64,000 bases of DNA from Gonatopus flavifemur. Lineage: Eukaryota > Arthropoda > Insecta > Hymenoptera > Dryinidae. Shown here piece by piece: positions 33,151-44,644 of this stretch. Within the stretch, counting starts at the first letter, position 1. Each line of letters opens with the position of its first letter. The DNA is taken from positions 6,014,001 to 6,078,000 of the forward strand of contig JAFFJZ010000014.1 of assembly GCA_018340375.1 (NCBI GenBank), in the 5' to 3' direction. A program made the translations under genes and the position numbers. The notes under the pieces were generated by a model. The model was not told the origin of the DNA. It did no database searches and was given only the letters and a program-made list of their open reading frames with translations.

Positions 33151-35207
33151 TGCCTCTTGTGTCAGCTCTGAGTAATCCTTCTCTCTTGTTCCGCGCGCGA
33201 GTCCGGTTATTGCCACGGGGTGGACAACGGCATAGGGAAATTAGAAACGTTGCCAAGAGAAAACAGGGAGTCTTGAGCCAATCAGAAAAGAAGGCGCTGA
33301 ATATAAATGTACATCATAATTCTTATGCTGAATTAATAGAAAAAATTATGATTTGAGCATTAGAATATCATTGTTACCTTATTTGATGTTTTGTGAATTG
33401 AAATTACAAGTGTTTTAAGATGTATTGCGTTTTATATCATGGTTCATAATTTCTCCTCCAAATCTGTATAACCTAATTGGCTATTCAGTTCACTTGGTTC
33501 GCTTGCTTTCGGCTCCATACTAGAGAATGGAATTACCTCTTTTTACTGATTCATATAGTTTTAGAACATCTTCATTCAACTTCAATAAATTCATTCACAC
33601 GGTAACTGAGAAATTTTAGATGTTTATGCCGATTTTTTATCATTCATAGAAAACATAAATTTATGTCACATAACCTCAAATTGTTTGTAACATAATTTAT
33701 ATCATTTGAGTGATCCTTCGACATAAACTTTCAATACATCCAATTTATTCAATGAAATCATAATATTATCGTTCATTCAACATACATTGTTTCTCCAAAC
33801 AAGTGGAAAAATATTTTTTTTGTTTCTCAAATGATTGTCATATTGTTACCCGATATGTTATGTGAATCAATAAATACATTTAATATTGATATTTTACAGG
33901 TGGTATTGAGTCGTTTAACAGAGAAAACATCTGCAATAGATTTTTCGAATGCCATCATAAATGGGATAGGATCAGTAACATTTTCTTCTATTATTGGAAT
34001 GGTGAAGGTCATTTGAATTATTGACGAATTCTGTCATAAACTGTGAAAAATATTCCTTGTCAATCATTCTCATTAAAACTCTTTGCTGTAGAAGTACTAT
34101 ACTCAGCGTAGGGAAAATAAATTTTTCTCATAAAAGTCCTATCCTCAGCGTCATGATATCACAGAATTTGGTGAGCTGTTCATGCTCAGCGTAAGTGATA
34201 AAGATCCCTCTGAGCATGAACATATCACAGAAATTAGTGAGATCACAAATTCTGTTGTAAGAGTCCTACGTTCCACACAAGGAGTTTACAATTTTTTTCG
34301 TAAATGTCCTACGCTGGATATGGATAATTTTGTTCTCTACGCTGAGCATGATGAAAATACAGCAAATCTTTTTTCCAATCCAAATATATATACTATCATT
34401 TTATGTCACAGGTTATCATTTTGGCACTCTGTAAGAGATATTTGGTGCAATGATATTTTCTAATACAGTACACAGTATCATCAGAATGATGAGAGAAAAG
34501 TATCGTCTATCTCAAAAATGTGAGCAAATGTATTATGTTTGAAAATTTTGTTTCAATTACAATAACTTCAAGAAAATGCAATTTTTATCCCTTCTTATAT
34601 GCAATGATTCATAGGTGAAGTTTCTGAAGAGAGCGGTTCAATTTTCTTCCTCTTCACCGTCCTCATGTCATCCACCAAAGAAGATGTGATATGGAAATCG
34701 CGGTAGTTCACGACACAAAGTTTCTATCAATTGGAATCCAAGAACATGGAATTCAAACGGTTATTCTGGTGAGTAGATTCATAATTTTTCATTATATTCT
34801 TTTGTAAATTTCGCAACTAAATAAGGCGAAAAATGAAAAAATAAAACTATTCATATTTTCGGAAAAATTGATATCTACTATTTCTAGGCAAAGCATTCCA
34901 AAGCAATGAATGTTTTTCAACATTTGTGTGATATTGAACACGCCTGTGATAACACGCCTGTGATAACATGTCTTCATAATAGATCATACCCAGTATTGAT
35001 AAACTATAGAGATAGAGACTTGAGTATTCATATTTAATGATAATATGCGATATGAGAGCTTGCAACATTTCGTATATTGTTATATGATGGTAAAAAGTTA
35101 AGCGGGAGTTGATGATTGATAATAATCCAATTCAGAGTATTCCAAACGTCGAATTTTTGATTCAATCCTTCATTCAATCATTAATATATCAACAAATACT
35201 TCCCACA
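33151..35207. other. Mostly unassigned, with small inverted repeats
   Basis: No gene is recognised. An ORF of 68 codons (33150-33356, with a VLSQSEKKALNINV segment) resembles nothing I can name with confidence. Between 34100 and 34360, CTCAGCGTA recurs. TCATGCTCAGCGTA (34180-34193) is perfectly inverted at 34338-34351, and a shorter stem pairs 34180-34189 with 34210-34219. The stretch could contain the 5' flank of the P-like transposon. Confidence 0.4.
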
Positions 35208-38200
35208 ATGAGTTATGGTCGATTACGATATTATTGCAAATTCCCTCACTGTCGTAATGCCTATTATTCGCCTATCACACAAGAAAATTATAAGAACAAA
35301 CATTTTTATCAGTCTCCAAAAGACGAAAAGCTCCTTCAGTCTTGGAAATTGACCTGCAACATTGACTCTGATACGGAATGTAGTCATTTCTATATACTTG
35401 AAGATCATTTTGATGACCACGATCTTATGAACACCACTAAACACAGACTAATACGTTCAGCTATTCCAACAATACATTCACTCCCTTCAGTTGATCAACA
35501 AACCGATTCGAATGCGTCTAAATTTCATAATTCCACACCGGATTTTCATAGTATAGATCTGTGCAGATTACATGAAAGTAACGATGGTCATGACTCGTAT
35601 ACATCTGCAGAGTTCAATGACATGAATAATAATACCAACAGAAATACATTCACTGATTCGATTCATTCATTTATTGATTCAGGGACTATTCAATGCCTGA
35701 ACATACCAACCAATGACAGCAATTCAGAATCTGTTATATTCAGTCAAAATTATTTATCCGATGAATCATATGTAAATTTTGGTTCAAATAATCAGCATAA
35801 TCATAAGAAATATGGAGAAAATACATTGAATTCTGCGATCGAAAAACAAACACCTTTGAACTCTCCTAAATCTATTAATTTTGTTACTGACGCTGATGAT
35901 TCAAAAATTATACCATCAAATACGAATGCTCTGAACTATCAATCTTGTACAAATTCGGATTTGGATACTTCGAGCAATAATAACGATAAAGAAAATGTAT
36001 GTAGAGATAAATCTCAAGTAAATACCAACATGCAACCTACATCAATGCAAAAGAATCCTTTCACAGAAACCATGAATATAAAGATAGATGAACATTCCAA
36101 ATCATCGATTTTATCAAATAAAAAAAAGATAGGTATTTTTTCAGCAATTGAAACAGAAAAATGCTTATCTCCTAAGAAAAGAAGAATGTATAAAGAACTA
36201 AGAAATATTAAATCTAAATTATCAAAAGTCAGTAATCAACTTGAGCACAAAAAAAATCAATTGAAATCTTCAGTTCGAATCTACAATGCGGGGGAATTCA
36301 AATGCATTAATGAAAACTTGAATAAAATCGCTCAAAATTTCATTTACTCCCAACTAAGAAATGTCCACGAAAGTGCGACAGGCAAGTCATGGACATTGGA
36401 CGATAAAATATTCGCTATATCTATATACAAACGAAGTGCGCGATTGTATAGATATATGATGCATTACCTGCAATTACTACCAACTCGCACATTGAGAAGA
36501 AAGAAATCAAAAATTTCATTCGAGCCTGGAATTAACGAACGTATATTTGAGAGTTTGAAATCTAATATGCAAAAATTAAAGCCACAAGAACGATATTGTG
36601 CACTGATATTTGATGAAATGTCATTGAAGAAAGGTTTCACTTACTCAAAAACCAGCGAAAAATAATTGGATATGAGGATTCAAGACAGTTAGGACGAACT
36701 AATAAACCAGCTAATCATGCATTGGTTTTTATGATTCGTGGTATCGTCAAACGATACAAACAAATTGTAGCTTACTATTTAACAGCTAATACAATATCTG
36801 CATTAAATTTGGAGTGTCTGTTAATCGCATTAATAGAAAAGTTACGAAGCATTGGAAGTACGAACTTTTCTGCATTGGAAAATATTATTGAAAAAGGAAA
36901 ATGTCATTTCCTAGTCAATGAAAAACCTGTATGCGTCATATACGATAACCCCCATTCATTAAAAAACACTCGCAATGCATTATTAAGGTCTATCATAATA
37001 TATGACGATCATAAACCAGTGAGATTCGAATATATAAAACAGGCTTATGAAATTGATAAAAAACGTCGTTATTGGCTTCTTTACCGCTTGACTGACGAAG
37101 ATTTCAATTTTTCTGACTCGTATGTCAAAATGAAAGTGTCAATAGCTGCTTGTCAACTTAGTAATACAATGGAAGCAGTGATTGAATCATGTGTCAATGA
37201 AAATCATATTTTACCTCCTGAAGCTCAACACCCAGCTGAATTTGTTCATAACATAGATGCTCCGTTTGATTCATTCAATGGTTCAAACTTCCAGGCACCC
37301 GAAGGAAAAATATATAAACAGTGTTTGACTGCAAAAACTGAAAGTCTACATTTTAAGTTTTGGCGTCGAATGTTAAAACAAATTCAGACTTGGAAAATCA
37401 TAAACCTCAAAACTGGTAAAAATAATATAAACTTATTCTCTTTTCATAAAGGATGGTTGAGAACTATGAAATCCGTCATGTTTTCATGGGAATATTTCAA
37501 GGAAAACGATATAAATTCACTACCGTTACGGGCATTGAATCAAGACTCAATTGAAAACTTATTCAGTCAAATCCAAGCTCATGGCATTGCTAATACAAAT
37601 CCCAACTGTTCTAAATTTATTGCTGCCTTGAAAACCTGGACGTTTTGTAACTTGAATGTACCTTTGATGTCTGGTAATTGCGAACCTGATGATTGTCATG
37701 TGTTAAATGATTGGAAAACTATTTATCAGTCACACGAATTAGAGGAAAACGATGATAGTCTACTTGAGTTTAATCAATTCATTGAAGAAATAGGCATCGA
37801 AGATGATTGGAATACTCATGAATTGGATTTTTATGCAAACCCAATTTCAGGGAGAATTAATATTAAAGACTGTACGATTTGTCATGATAATTTAACTTCT
37901 GCCCACCCTTTACATAACAATGATATTCATACACGGACAAAAAAAACAGAAATATGTGCGAACGAAAAAGTATTGCAATTGGTACATCAAATACATACAG
38001 ATTTATATTCCTATCTTGATAAAAATGATCATCTTTGTTATTTAGAGGATGATTTAAAAATTTTATTCGCTGCGAATCATGATGATATTTCATTCCGTTC
38101 AATTCATCATCCTCATTTCGACATTATTAATCAGAGTTTGTTTTTATTTATTCATAAATATGTCAAAGAAAAAAATCAGCCAAAAGAGTCTACTGAACGT

Positions 38201-38245
38201 TCTGATGCGCATTTTAAAAAAATTCAAAGGTTTATGAGATCGTAA
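35208..38245 (+). pseudogene. P-element/THAP9-type transposase, one frameshift
   Basis: The likely start is ATG 35208 (MSYGRLRYYCKFPHC), which begins directly with a THAP-like zinc domain: C-x4-C, a Trp (LQSWKL) and CSHF with a downstream DHF. The canonical spacing is C-x2-H but here it is C-x1-H. A Ser/Asn/Asp-rich linker of about 220 residues follows, then a basic coiled-coil (LSPKKRRMYKELRNIK). The catalytic part has Asp in LIFDEMSLKKGF (36613), Asp/His in YDNPHSLKN (about 36941) and Glu in QDSIENLFSQIQ (37548), the P/THAP9 pattern. The frame breaks once at about 36655-36662: an A-run is one base short, giving TAA, and the second frame continues to 38245. Otherwise I see no decay, so the frameshift could be recent or an assembly error. 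Confidence 0.85.
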
Positions 38246-39119
38246 ATTTTGATTTTTTCAATGTTTATCCACTGCATTCAGTATACTGCGGACTCATGAA
38301 TCTATGTGAATCATCTAATTTGAGGATTTTCAAATTGAATTATCATAATCACAAGCCACTAGTCTTATTTTTGAATGAGGAGTTCGAAATCAGTCAGTAT
38401 TAGGAGTATTTATTATTTATCACACTGTTATCATTGAAGTTTGAATCGTTTATCGAGACGAATTCGGTGCAGAATATCACAAAATTCAATTCGAAATTGA
38501 TTGAACTCAATTTATTCCAATAATTAATACTGTTCAAACATGGTGTAGAAGAAATGAAGGTATCCACATTTCACTAATTTTGTATACTTAACAACAAATT
38601 CGTTTCGATGAATGATTCAAACTTCAACTTTGAACATTATTTTATGATTATTATATTTTATATATTACCTCATTGAACGCATATAAAGTCCATCAAGGGT
38701 TTTCAGTATAATGTTATTCATCATTATATATCCTTGATATATGCAACAATATACGTGATATCACAATTGTTTATTGATTCTAAGAAATTACATCTAATTT
38801 GTATCCAAAGAAAATATGACAATAATTGCAATATTTTTTTTTACTTTCTTCGGAATATTTTCAAGTAGTTGTCAATTTTGAGAGAGTTGATTTTTGTGTA
38901 TCTGAATGTCACCCATTTATCAAATTATATATATAAGTATTAACATTCATGATTACAGGAAGATCTGAAAAATATATAAATAATTTTTGAAAAATTCTTG
39001 TCTCCTCAACATATTTCAGAGAATACCAATTTCCACATTTATAATATGAATCCGAATGCATACAATTGATGACACCCTGATAGAAATTTTCGCTGAACTC
39101 CAGTGAAGACTTCTACCAA
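38246..39119. other. No recognisable gene
   Basis: AT-rich 3' flank of the P-like transposase. No terminal inverted repeat matching the upstream flank was found by eye. Confidence 0.5.
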
Positions 39120-39199
39120 CCCTGATTAAAAAACCCGATAGGATCTGATAGAAATCCATTCAAAATTAATCGGATTCAATCGGATTTTTTAACCAGGGG
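39120..39199. mobile_element. Tiny palindromic MITE-like element
   Basis: About 80 bp with ends CCCTGATTAAAAAACCCGAT and the approximate inverse of ATCGGATTTTTTAACCAGGG. The inner part also pairs imperfectly (GGATCTGATAG with TCGGATTCAATCGG). No target duplication is clear. Confidence 0.45.
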
Positions 39200-39747
39200 A
39201 GGTTTCATCGAATATATGTACCTGTAACTATACGAAGGTACTCACACAAAAAGTACCTTCTACAACACTTATCTTGATTTTATCAAATTCAAGATGAATT
39301 CCAGGAAATCTGCTTTCCTTTGGTCAAAATAACAATCTTATGAGGGCATATCAGCGCTGAGATGCCAAATCTTTTGTGGTAAAATTTCTCCAAACTACTT
39401 CGAAATTGTCAAAATATCGCTATATATGGCATTTCTATGATCATCTAAGAAATACTGTATAGAATAATATGTTGAAAATATTGGAGTGTTTTAGAAAAAT
39501 TCTATATGAAAGATTTGACGAAAGCCTCAGCGTTAATACCTCCTCAATATCGAAATTTAATGTACAATGACATTTGAATATGCCGCTTAAATGTGGTCCT
39601 GCCAGGACACACCAGATGTCACAGTTTTGAATTCACTAGAATCGTGTTTCCATATAATTCGTTCGCAGTGTCTATCCCGTGGTTATTGCATGCGAGGCCT
39701 CAATTGGTTACAAGACATCGAATTTCATGAACAAATTCCATTTACAG

Positions 39748-39957
39748 ATGGCAAATTTCTATATAATACAGTTCAAGGATGGTTTGGAATTCGTATCTGA
39801 CAATTGGTTGTCACAGTCTAAAAGTGTATGTTTTTACCCCACAAATTATACGTCGGTAAAAAAGATAGACCTTGCAATCCAAAATGAAGTGGCACCCAAT
39901 TTACAAGATTCAGAAGCTGGTTGGAGCCTGTATGACGTTATAAGAATATTTTGATCT
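39748..39957 (+). CDS. Candidate first coding exon of the DUF4806-type gene
   Basis: An ATG at 39748 begins MANFYIIQFKDGLEFVSDNW and then CFYPTNYTSVKKIDLAIQ and GWSLYDVIRIF. This pattern (hydrophobic strand, EFVSxxW, YP, Lys-rich helix, W-x-LYD) is the short N-terminal module that commonly precedes DUF4806 domains in insect proteins, as I remember it. A TTACAG directly precedes the ATG, so it may be an acceptor for an upstream non-coding exon. The frame stops with TGA at 39955, and I see no convincing donor before it. Either the donor is weak or this copy is damaged. Confidence 0.5.
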
Positions 39958-40727
39958 GCAGGTATAACTTATCATTTAATAATACGTGTCACTTATATTG
40001 CATCCATAAAATTGAGTCGTTTCCTTGAGTTGACCTTGTAGAAATAATCCTTTATTCAGATACTTTCGGGAGAGGTATAGAAAAACGTGAGATAGCCAAG
40101 TCTGTGTCACATATTGATACGGACAGTGGAGCCAAAATAAAACAAACTCGCCATACAAGAGCATGTAACGAGAACGTCAAATTTTTCAAATTTTATTTTT
40201 TCTCTTTCCTTTTCATCTGAGTTATTTCTTTTTGTTTTTCAATAATAAATCGTAACTCAGATATTTTCTCTTTTCCTTTTTCTTTTTATGGTTAGATTTC
40301 TATAGATGAATTGTTGTTAAGGGTAAAACAGAAATCTGCTACCCTATCGACAAATACACCCTAAGAAATATACGCATACGGTAAGGAAGATTTCCTACAC
40401 TCTAGCTACAGAGAAAAGGAAGTTTTTCTTTGAACGCAGGTTGAGAACAACTTGTGTTACCGTTATGCTTCCACCATATCTAAAAGGAACAAGCAAATCT
40501 AGGAAATCAGAGACCCTTTCTTTTTCCTTTATTGGTCCTTTTTGTTTTTCTTCCAAACAGAAGCACATTTTAAATCGCCCTGCAATAAAAAGAATTAATA
40601 AAGTATAGACAACAGAGGATTAGAGCGAAGAATTGTGTCGCCAACTCTGTTATAAATTCCACTATGAGTCCAATATTAAAAATGAAGAAAAAACTTTTGA
40701 TTTTTTTATATTTTAAATAAAAAGTCC
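39958..40727. other. Intron-like sequence without features
   Basis: AT-rich and pyrimidine-rich (TTTTCTCTTTCC-type runs at 40200-40290). It lies between the candidate first exon and the duplicated segment. No gene is seen. Confidence 0.45.
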
Positions 40728-42005
40728 CAATATTCCTTATTGGGCCAAGGTTGGCTCAAAGTTGACGAAATATTGATTGCCGATATTCGTCGATTTTGTG
40801 AATTCAGTCTTGACTGTGCTAATGCGCATATAAAATTCCATTCTTTTTATAAAACCAATCTAACCATTGGTTTAAGAATTTAGCACTGGCTGCCTATGCT
40901 GGCCCAATTTAGCACCTATATAATGCAAAATTCATAGCTTATACTGGAACAAAACATTATTAGAAATAATTAAACGTTTCCAAGCATAAATCGGTAAGTT
41001 TTGGTAAGTTGAAGGTAAGTAAATTGTATGTAGATATTGAAATCATATTCATAATAATTAGAATAAAATAACTATTTTTAATAACATTCCACCTTTTATC
41101 TTAGACCTTTTTTATGAGTTATCGATAAATAAAATATAACCAAGTTGAATAATCAATGAGTTAAGTTTCATGATTTTAGAAATATAAGGTTTAAACATAA
41201 TAAATAATGACCACAATGATTGAAATTTATCAAGAATATCAAATTCCTTGTACAAAATTGTTATGTAGAATCCACATAATAAACTTCACATAAATTTTCA
41301 GTTCAAATCCTAAAATTCTCATATAAACTCCATTTAAATTCTTCAAAAAAAGAAAAAAATTAATTAATTAATATCAAAGTGAATGAATTGTAATTTTTTA
41401 AATAATTGTTGAAGTTTTTCAATAAATAATATAGACAATTATTAATGAATGTTAAGTTTCCCAATTAATACTTGATTTTAAGGTATAAATAAGAATTTCA
41501 TAAAACTGTACATTAAGAAAGAAAGATGCATGTAGAAAAGGAAGCATAGATTGAGCATCAGGCTCAAGAGGAAGGGTAAATGGGTTGGTCCTAATTAAAG
41601 AAAATGGACGATTTTCCTTTCAAGGACAGGCCTACTCTCAAGTAATGCACGAATCAATGTCTAAACCACCCTCAACTAGAATCTTCAACCAATCTATATT
41701 TTCTGCACGCCCATAGATTTTCCTGCATGCACCCACCCTTCCACACCTTTTAATTTTTTCCTTCCAAACTGAAAACCGAGGTGACGACTGGGCAAGAAAT
41801 ACCAACAACTTCACTGCTAGTTCAGCTTCTCTGAGCAATACAAACCAAAATTTTTCTCAAGTTAAAACAAAACTCTGCTGCGAACAATCTCCACGACAGG
41901 ACTCTAATACTCATTCGCTCACTTAAAGGTTTGAGTAGGACTCCAGTGGGGCAACGACATTTGATATGCTATTTCAGTGAATAAAAATATATGTTTCCTT
42001 TTTTT

Positions 42006-42038
<33 letters not shown>

Positions 42039-43290
42039 TCATCATCGAAAGTAAGTTTATTTTTGTGTGTGTGTGATTTTCTTTTCTTTTTACCTTTGTT
42101 TTTCTGTCAACAGAGACAATAAGTATTAAATAATGTTCCCTTTTTGATAATCAATTCAAATTCAAATTTCAGTGGAAGAAGTCGTTGCAAATAAGCTACA
42201 AGCTTTGAGCGACAAGATTCGTAAAATAAAAAAACGTATCCAGATTAAACATCAAAAAGTTCGTTCTGGTACTCTTCCTTCACCTGGACCAGCTAGAAGG
42301 AAGTTTTTGAAGAATTTGGAATACGATGAAAAAATCTTGGGATTTGCTCAAGAAGAATATGAAAATTTAAATAATTTCCAGCAAGTTTTAGCATTTAGAC
42401 GCTAAAATAGGTAACAAGATTTCATACACTACTTTCTATTACCATTTTCTTTTTCTTAATCGAATTACTAATTAAAATCACTTTCATTCTAACAGATTTA
42501 ACCTGACACAAACCTCCACAAATTCCTACACCTCAATCCACCATCCTGAATTCTTCCGATTACTATGATGAATCTCGTCAAATAAATGAATTTCTTCATC
42601 GTTAAAAGAATTCATCGCGAGACTGAGTAATCTTTTTCCTTTCCTAAATCCTCCTTCGTAAAAAGGAAAACAAGAACTAATAGTTCTAAATTTCCTATAC
42701 GATAGGCAAATATATTTGTTTCCTCGTATGCATGATTCCTAGTAATAAAAAGCCAAGAGAACGAATTAATATACTGGGCAAACCCCAGATAAATTCAATC
42801 TCAATTCGAATCTTTCATGTTTTTCAGGAATATTCTAATATTCTAAGAAATTAATCACTGAGTAACCCTCAGGATATTTCTTTCAAAATTTCCTCTCTCT
42901 TATTAACCTTAATTTTTTTTAACTCTCTATCTGAAACAAATAAAAGGGGTAAAACGTATCTTTCTTTTTTAATATATATATTGATGTGATTTCACTAATA
43001 CATTATTGAAGTTGTAAATTCAAAATTTTTATAACTAATAAACACGTCATAACCTTGAAACAATCATAATTTTAAGAATGACTTTTGTTATCAAACTATA
43101 GAATTCAAAGTTATATAAATTTTTTTGAAAACATAACAATTCTACATTTCAGTACTAAATTGAAACATTTTTCATTTGACGATACCCTTTCCCCAGTCCT
43201 TGTCTAGGATTAATTCCTAGCTAAAGTGGGGTTCCGAAGGGAGTACAGGACTTTGATTCTGTATTTTCCTTCGAACTATCCGCTAGTTAC
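40728..43290 (+). repeat. Duplicated host-gene segment, uninterrupted copy
   Basis: Collinear with 18775-19038 plus 24118-26550. It preserves the empty insertion site of the LTR retrotransposon near 40985. It contains a long TA microsatellite (about 42008-42038) followed by a short GT run (42066-42073), both absent from the other copy. Confidence 0.85.
42173..42405 (+). CDS. Paralogous coiled-coil exon of host gene (copy 2)
   Basis: A TTTCAG acceptor ends at 42172 and the exon opens TG-GAA-GAA, the phase used by the exons at 25381 and 44042. The product is a basic helix (VANKLQALSDKIRKIKKRIQ), then SGTLPSPGP and a second helix ending VLAFRR before TAA at 42403. A possible donor (ATAG/GTAACA) lies six bases after the stop. 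The structure matches copy 1 closely over the first 55 residues. If the stop is real, the transcript would end here or skip this exon. Confidence 0.55.
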
Positions 43291-43333
43291 TAAAGAACTG
43301 AAAAGTTTTGACGTAACAAGCAAAAAGAGATGG

Positions 43334-43538
43334 CATGTCATCAGAATCAGAAGAGGAGGATTCGCACGATTATGAAGCTTCCTCGAAACTTCCATCTTTT
43401 CCTTCATCCAGAAACTTCAATCCAGAAAGTATAGGAAATCAGTCCATAACAATATTGGCATCGTTTGCGAATCCAACAATTACGAATGAGAATGAACCAG
43501 CAGTTATGTCATCATCCTCCATAGTTAACAAAGAATAA
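43334..43538 (+). CDS. Acidic Ser-rich small ORF, possible exon
   Basis: From ATG 43335 the sequence reads SSESEEEDSHDYEASSK and then a Ser/Asn/Pro-rich stretch to TAA at 43536. It sits where the other gene copy has its Ser-rich exon-like ORF (26632-26909), after the shared CCCCAGTC block. I cannot show splice sites and do not recognise a domain. Confidence 0.3.
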
Positions 43539-44041
43539 AACACAATGTTATGGCGCAGGAAAAATCTAAAAATGAATGTTCCAACTATACAGATGACGTA
43601 GATTTGAATGATATGGGGGAAAGCATTAAACGTAACTCTGCTACTTATCGTATTATTATATTTGATAACTGCCCTAATGGAAATGTTACAATGTGTTTTT
43701 TTTTGTGTCAATTGAATGTCAGTGCAAATCAGACATGGTGTATTCATGAATTTTCACACCAATATGTTTCGCTGACTTCCCAGTAGAAAGTGATTGTCCG
43801 TCTGGTAGTAATTGGGAGTAACTGTGCTTCGACTAAGAACTTTAAGAGTGATCCCTTGGTGTCAAACGGGTGAAATGATTTTGGATGATCTTCTGATGTC
43901 AATTGAGGTGTAGAAAAAATTCACAAACACACCAGAAAACCACGGTGTTGAATCGGTGTATTTCTTCCCATTAGGGTGAATAATATGAAATTGAAATCTG
44001 TCTTGAATGTCAATTTTCATTTGAGAACAAATTATTCTCAG

Positions 44042-44259
44042 TGCAAAAAGAGATTTCGAAAAAAGTGAACCGATTATTGATTGAAGTAGGGTACATTCAT
44101 CGACGTCTTGATGCTTTGGAGGATACCCAAGGGAACCGAAAGCAATATACCGACCATAACGGTACAGAAGGAATTCTCACTTTCGACATAATCGTATCAG
44201 ATGATGATTTCGAAGATTCCAATGAAACTCTATCAGACAAAACTTTTTTCACGAAAATG
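44042..44259 (+). CDS. DUF4806-type gene, coiled-coil exon (copy 3)
   Basis: The exon runs from an acceptor (ATTCTCAG, ending 44041) to a donor (AAAATG/GTGAGC, 44260). It opens TG-CAA-AAA in the same phase as its two paralogs. The helix QKEISKKVNRLLIEVGYIHR with RRLDALE precedes an acidic segment (IVSDDDFEDSNETL). The exon ends in phase 0, which matches the next exon at 47085. This copy therefore joins correctly to the DUF4806-like exons, unlike the copies at 25381 and 42173, which run into stops. Confidence 0.75.
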
Positions 44260-44644
44260 GTGAGCCCTCATTGACATCATACAATTATAATCATACTTGG
44301 GTGCTCCCGACATTCGTGCAAATTTCGCAAATTTTGCCAAATTCAATAAGAAGCAAAAGGACACAAATTAACAATTTGCGGAATTTGCACAATTATCGGA
44401 GGCATCCCTTATCATCATTCAACCCCTTCTCAACGACATGTTTTGATATATATTTCCCAAAATGCAAATGAAAAAAAAAATGATACATAATGATCTGAAA
44501 ATGATGATTCTGTTTCAAATCAAATATTTTCGTCATACGAATAAGGACAATCGTAATGGTCCAACTGGATTTCAGATGACATTTTTTGAATATTCAGTTT
44601 GTAATATAATTTATGTATCGCATTATATAGATATGGACTATATA

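Noticed and set aside
33150..33356. 68-codon ORF with a VLSQSEKKALNINV segment, perhaps a transposase N-terminus
   Set aside because: The similarity is to a loose remembered pattern only and is too short to call.
42008..42075. TA and GT runs as a possible regulatory element
   Set aside because: Simple microsatellites. They are absent from the paralogous segment, so not conserved.
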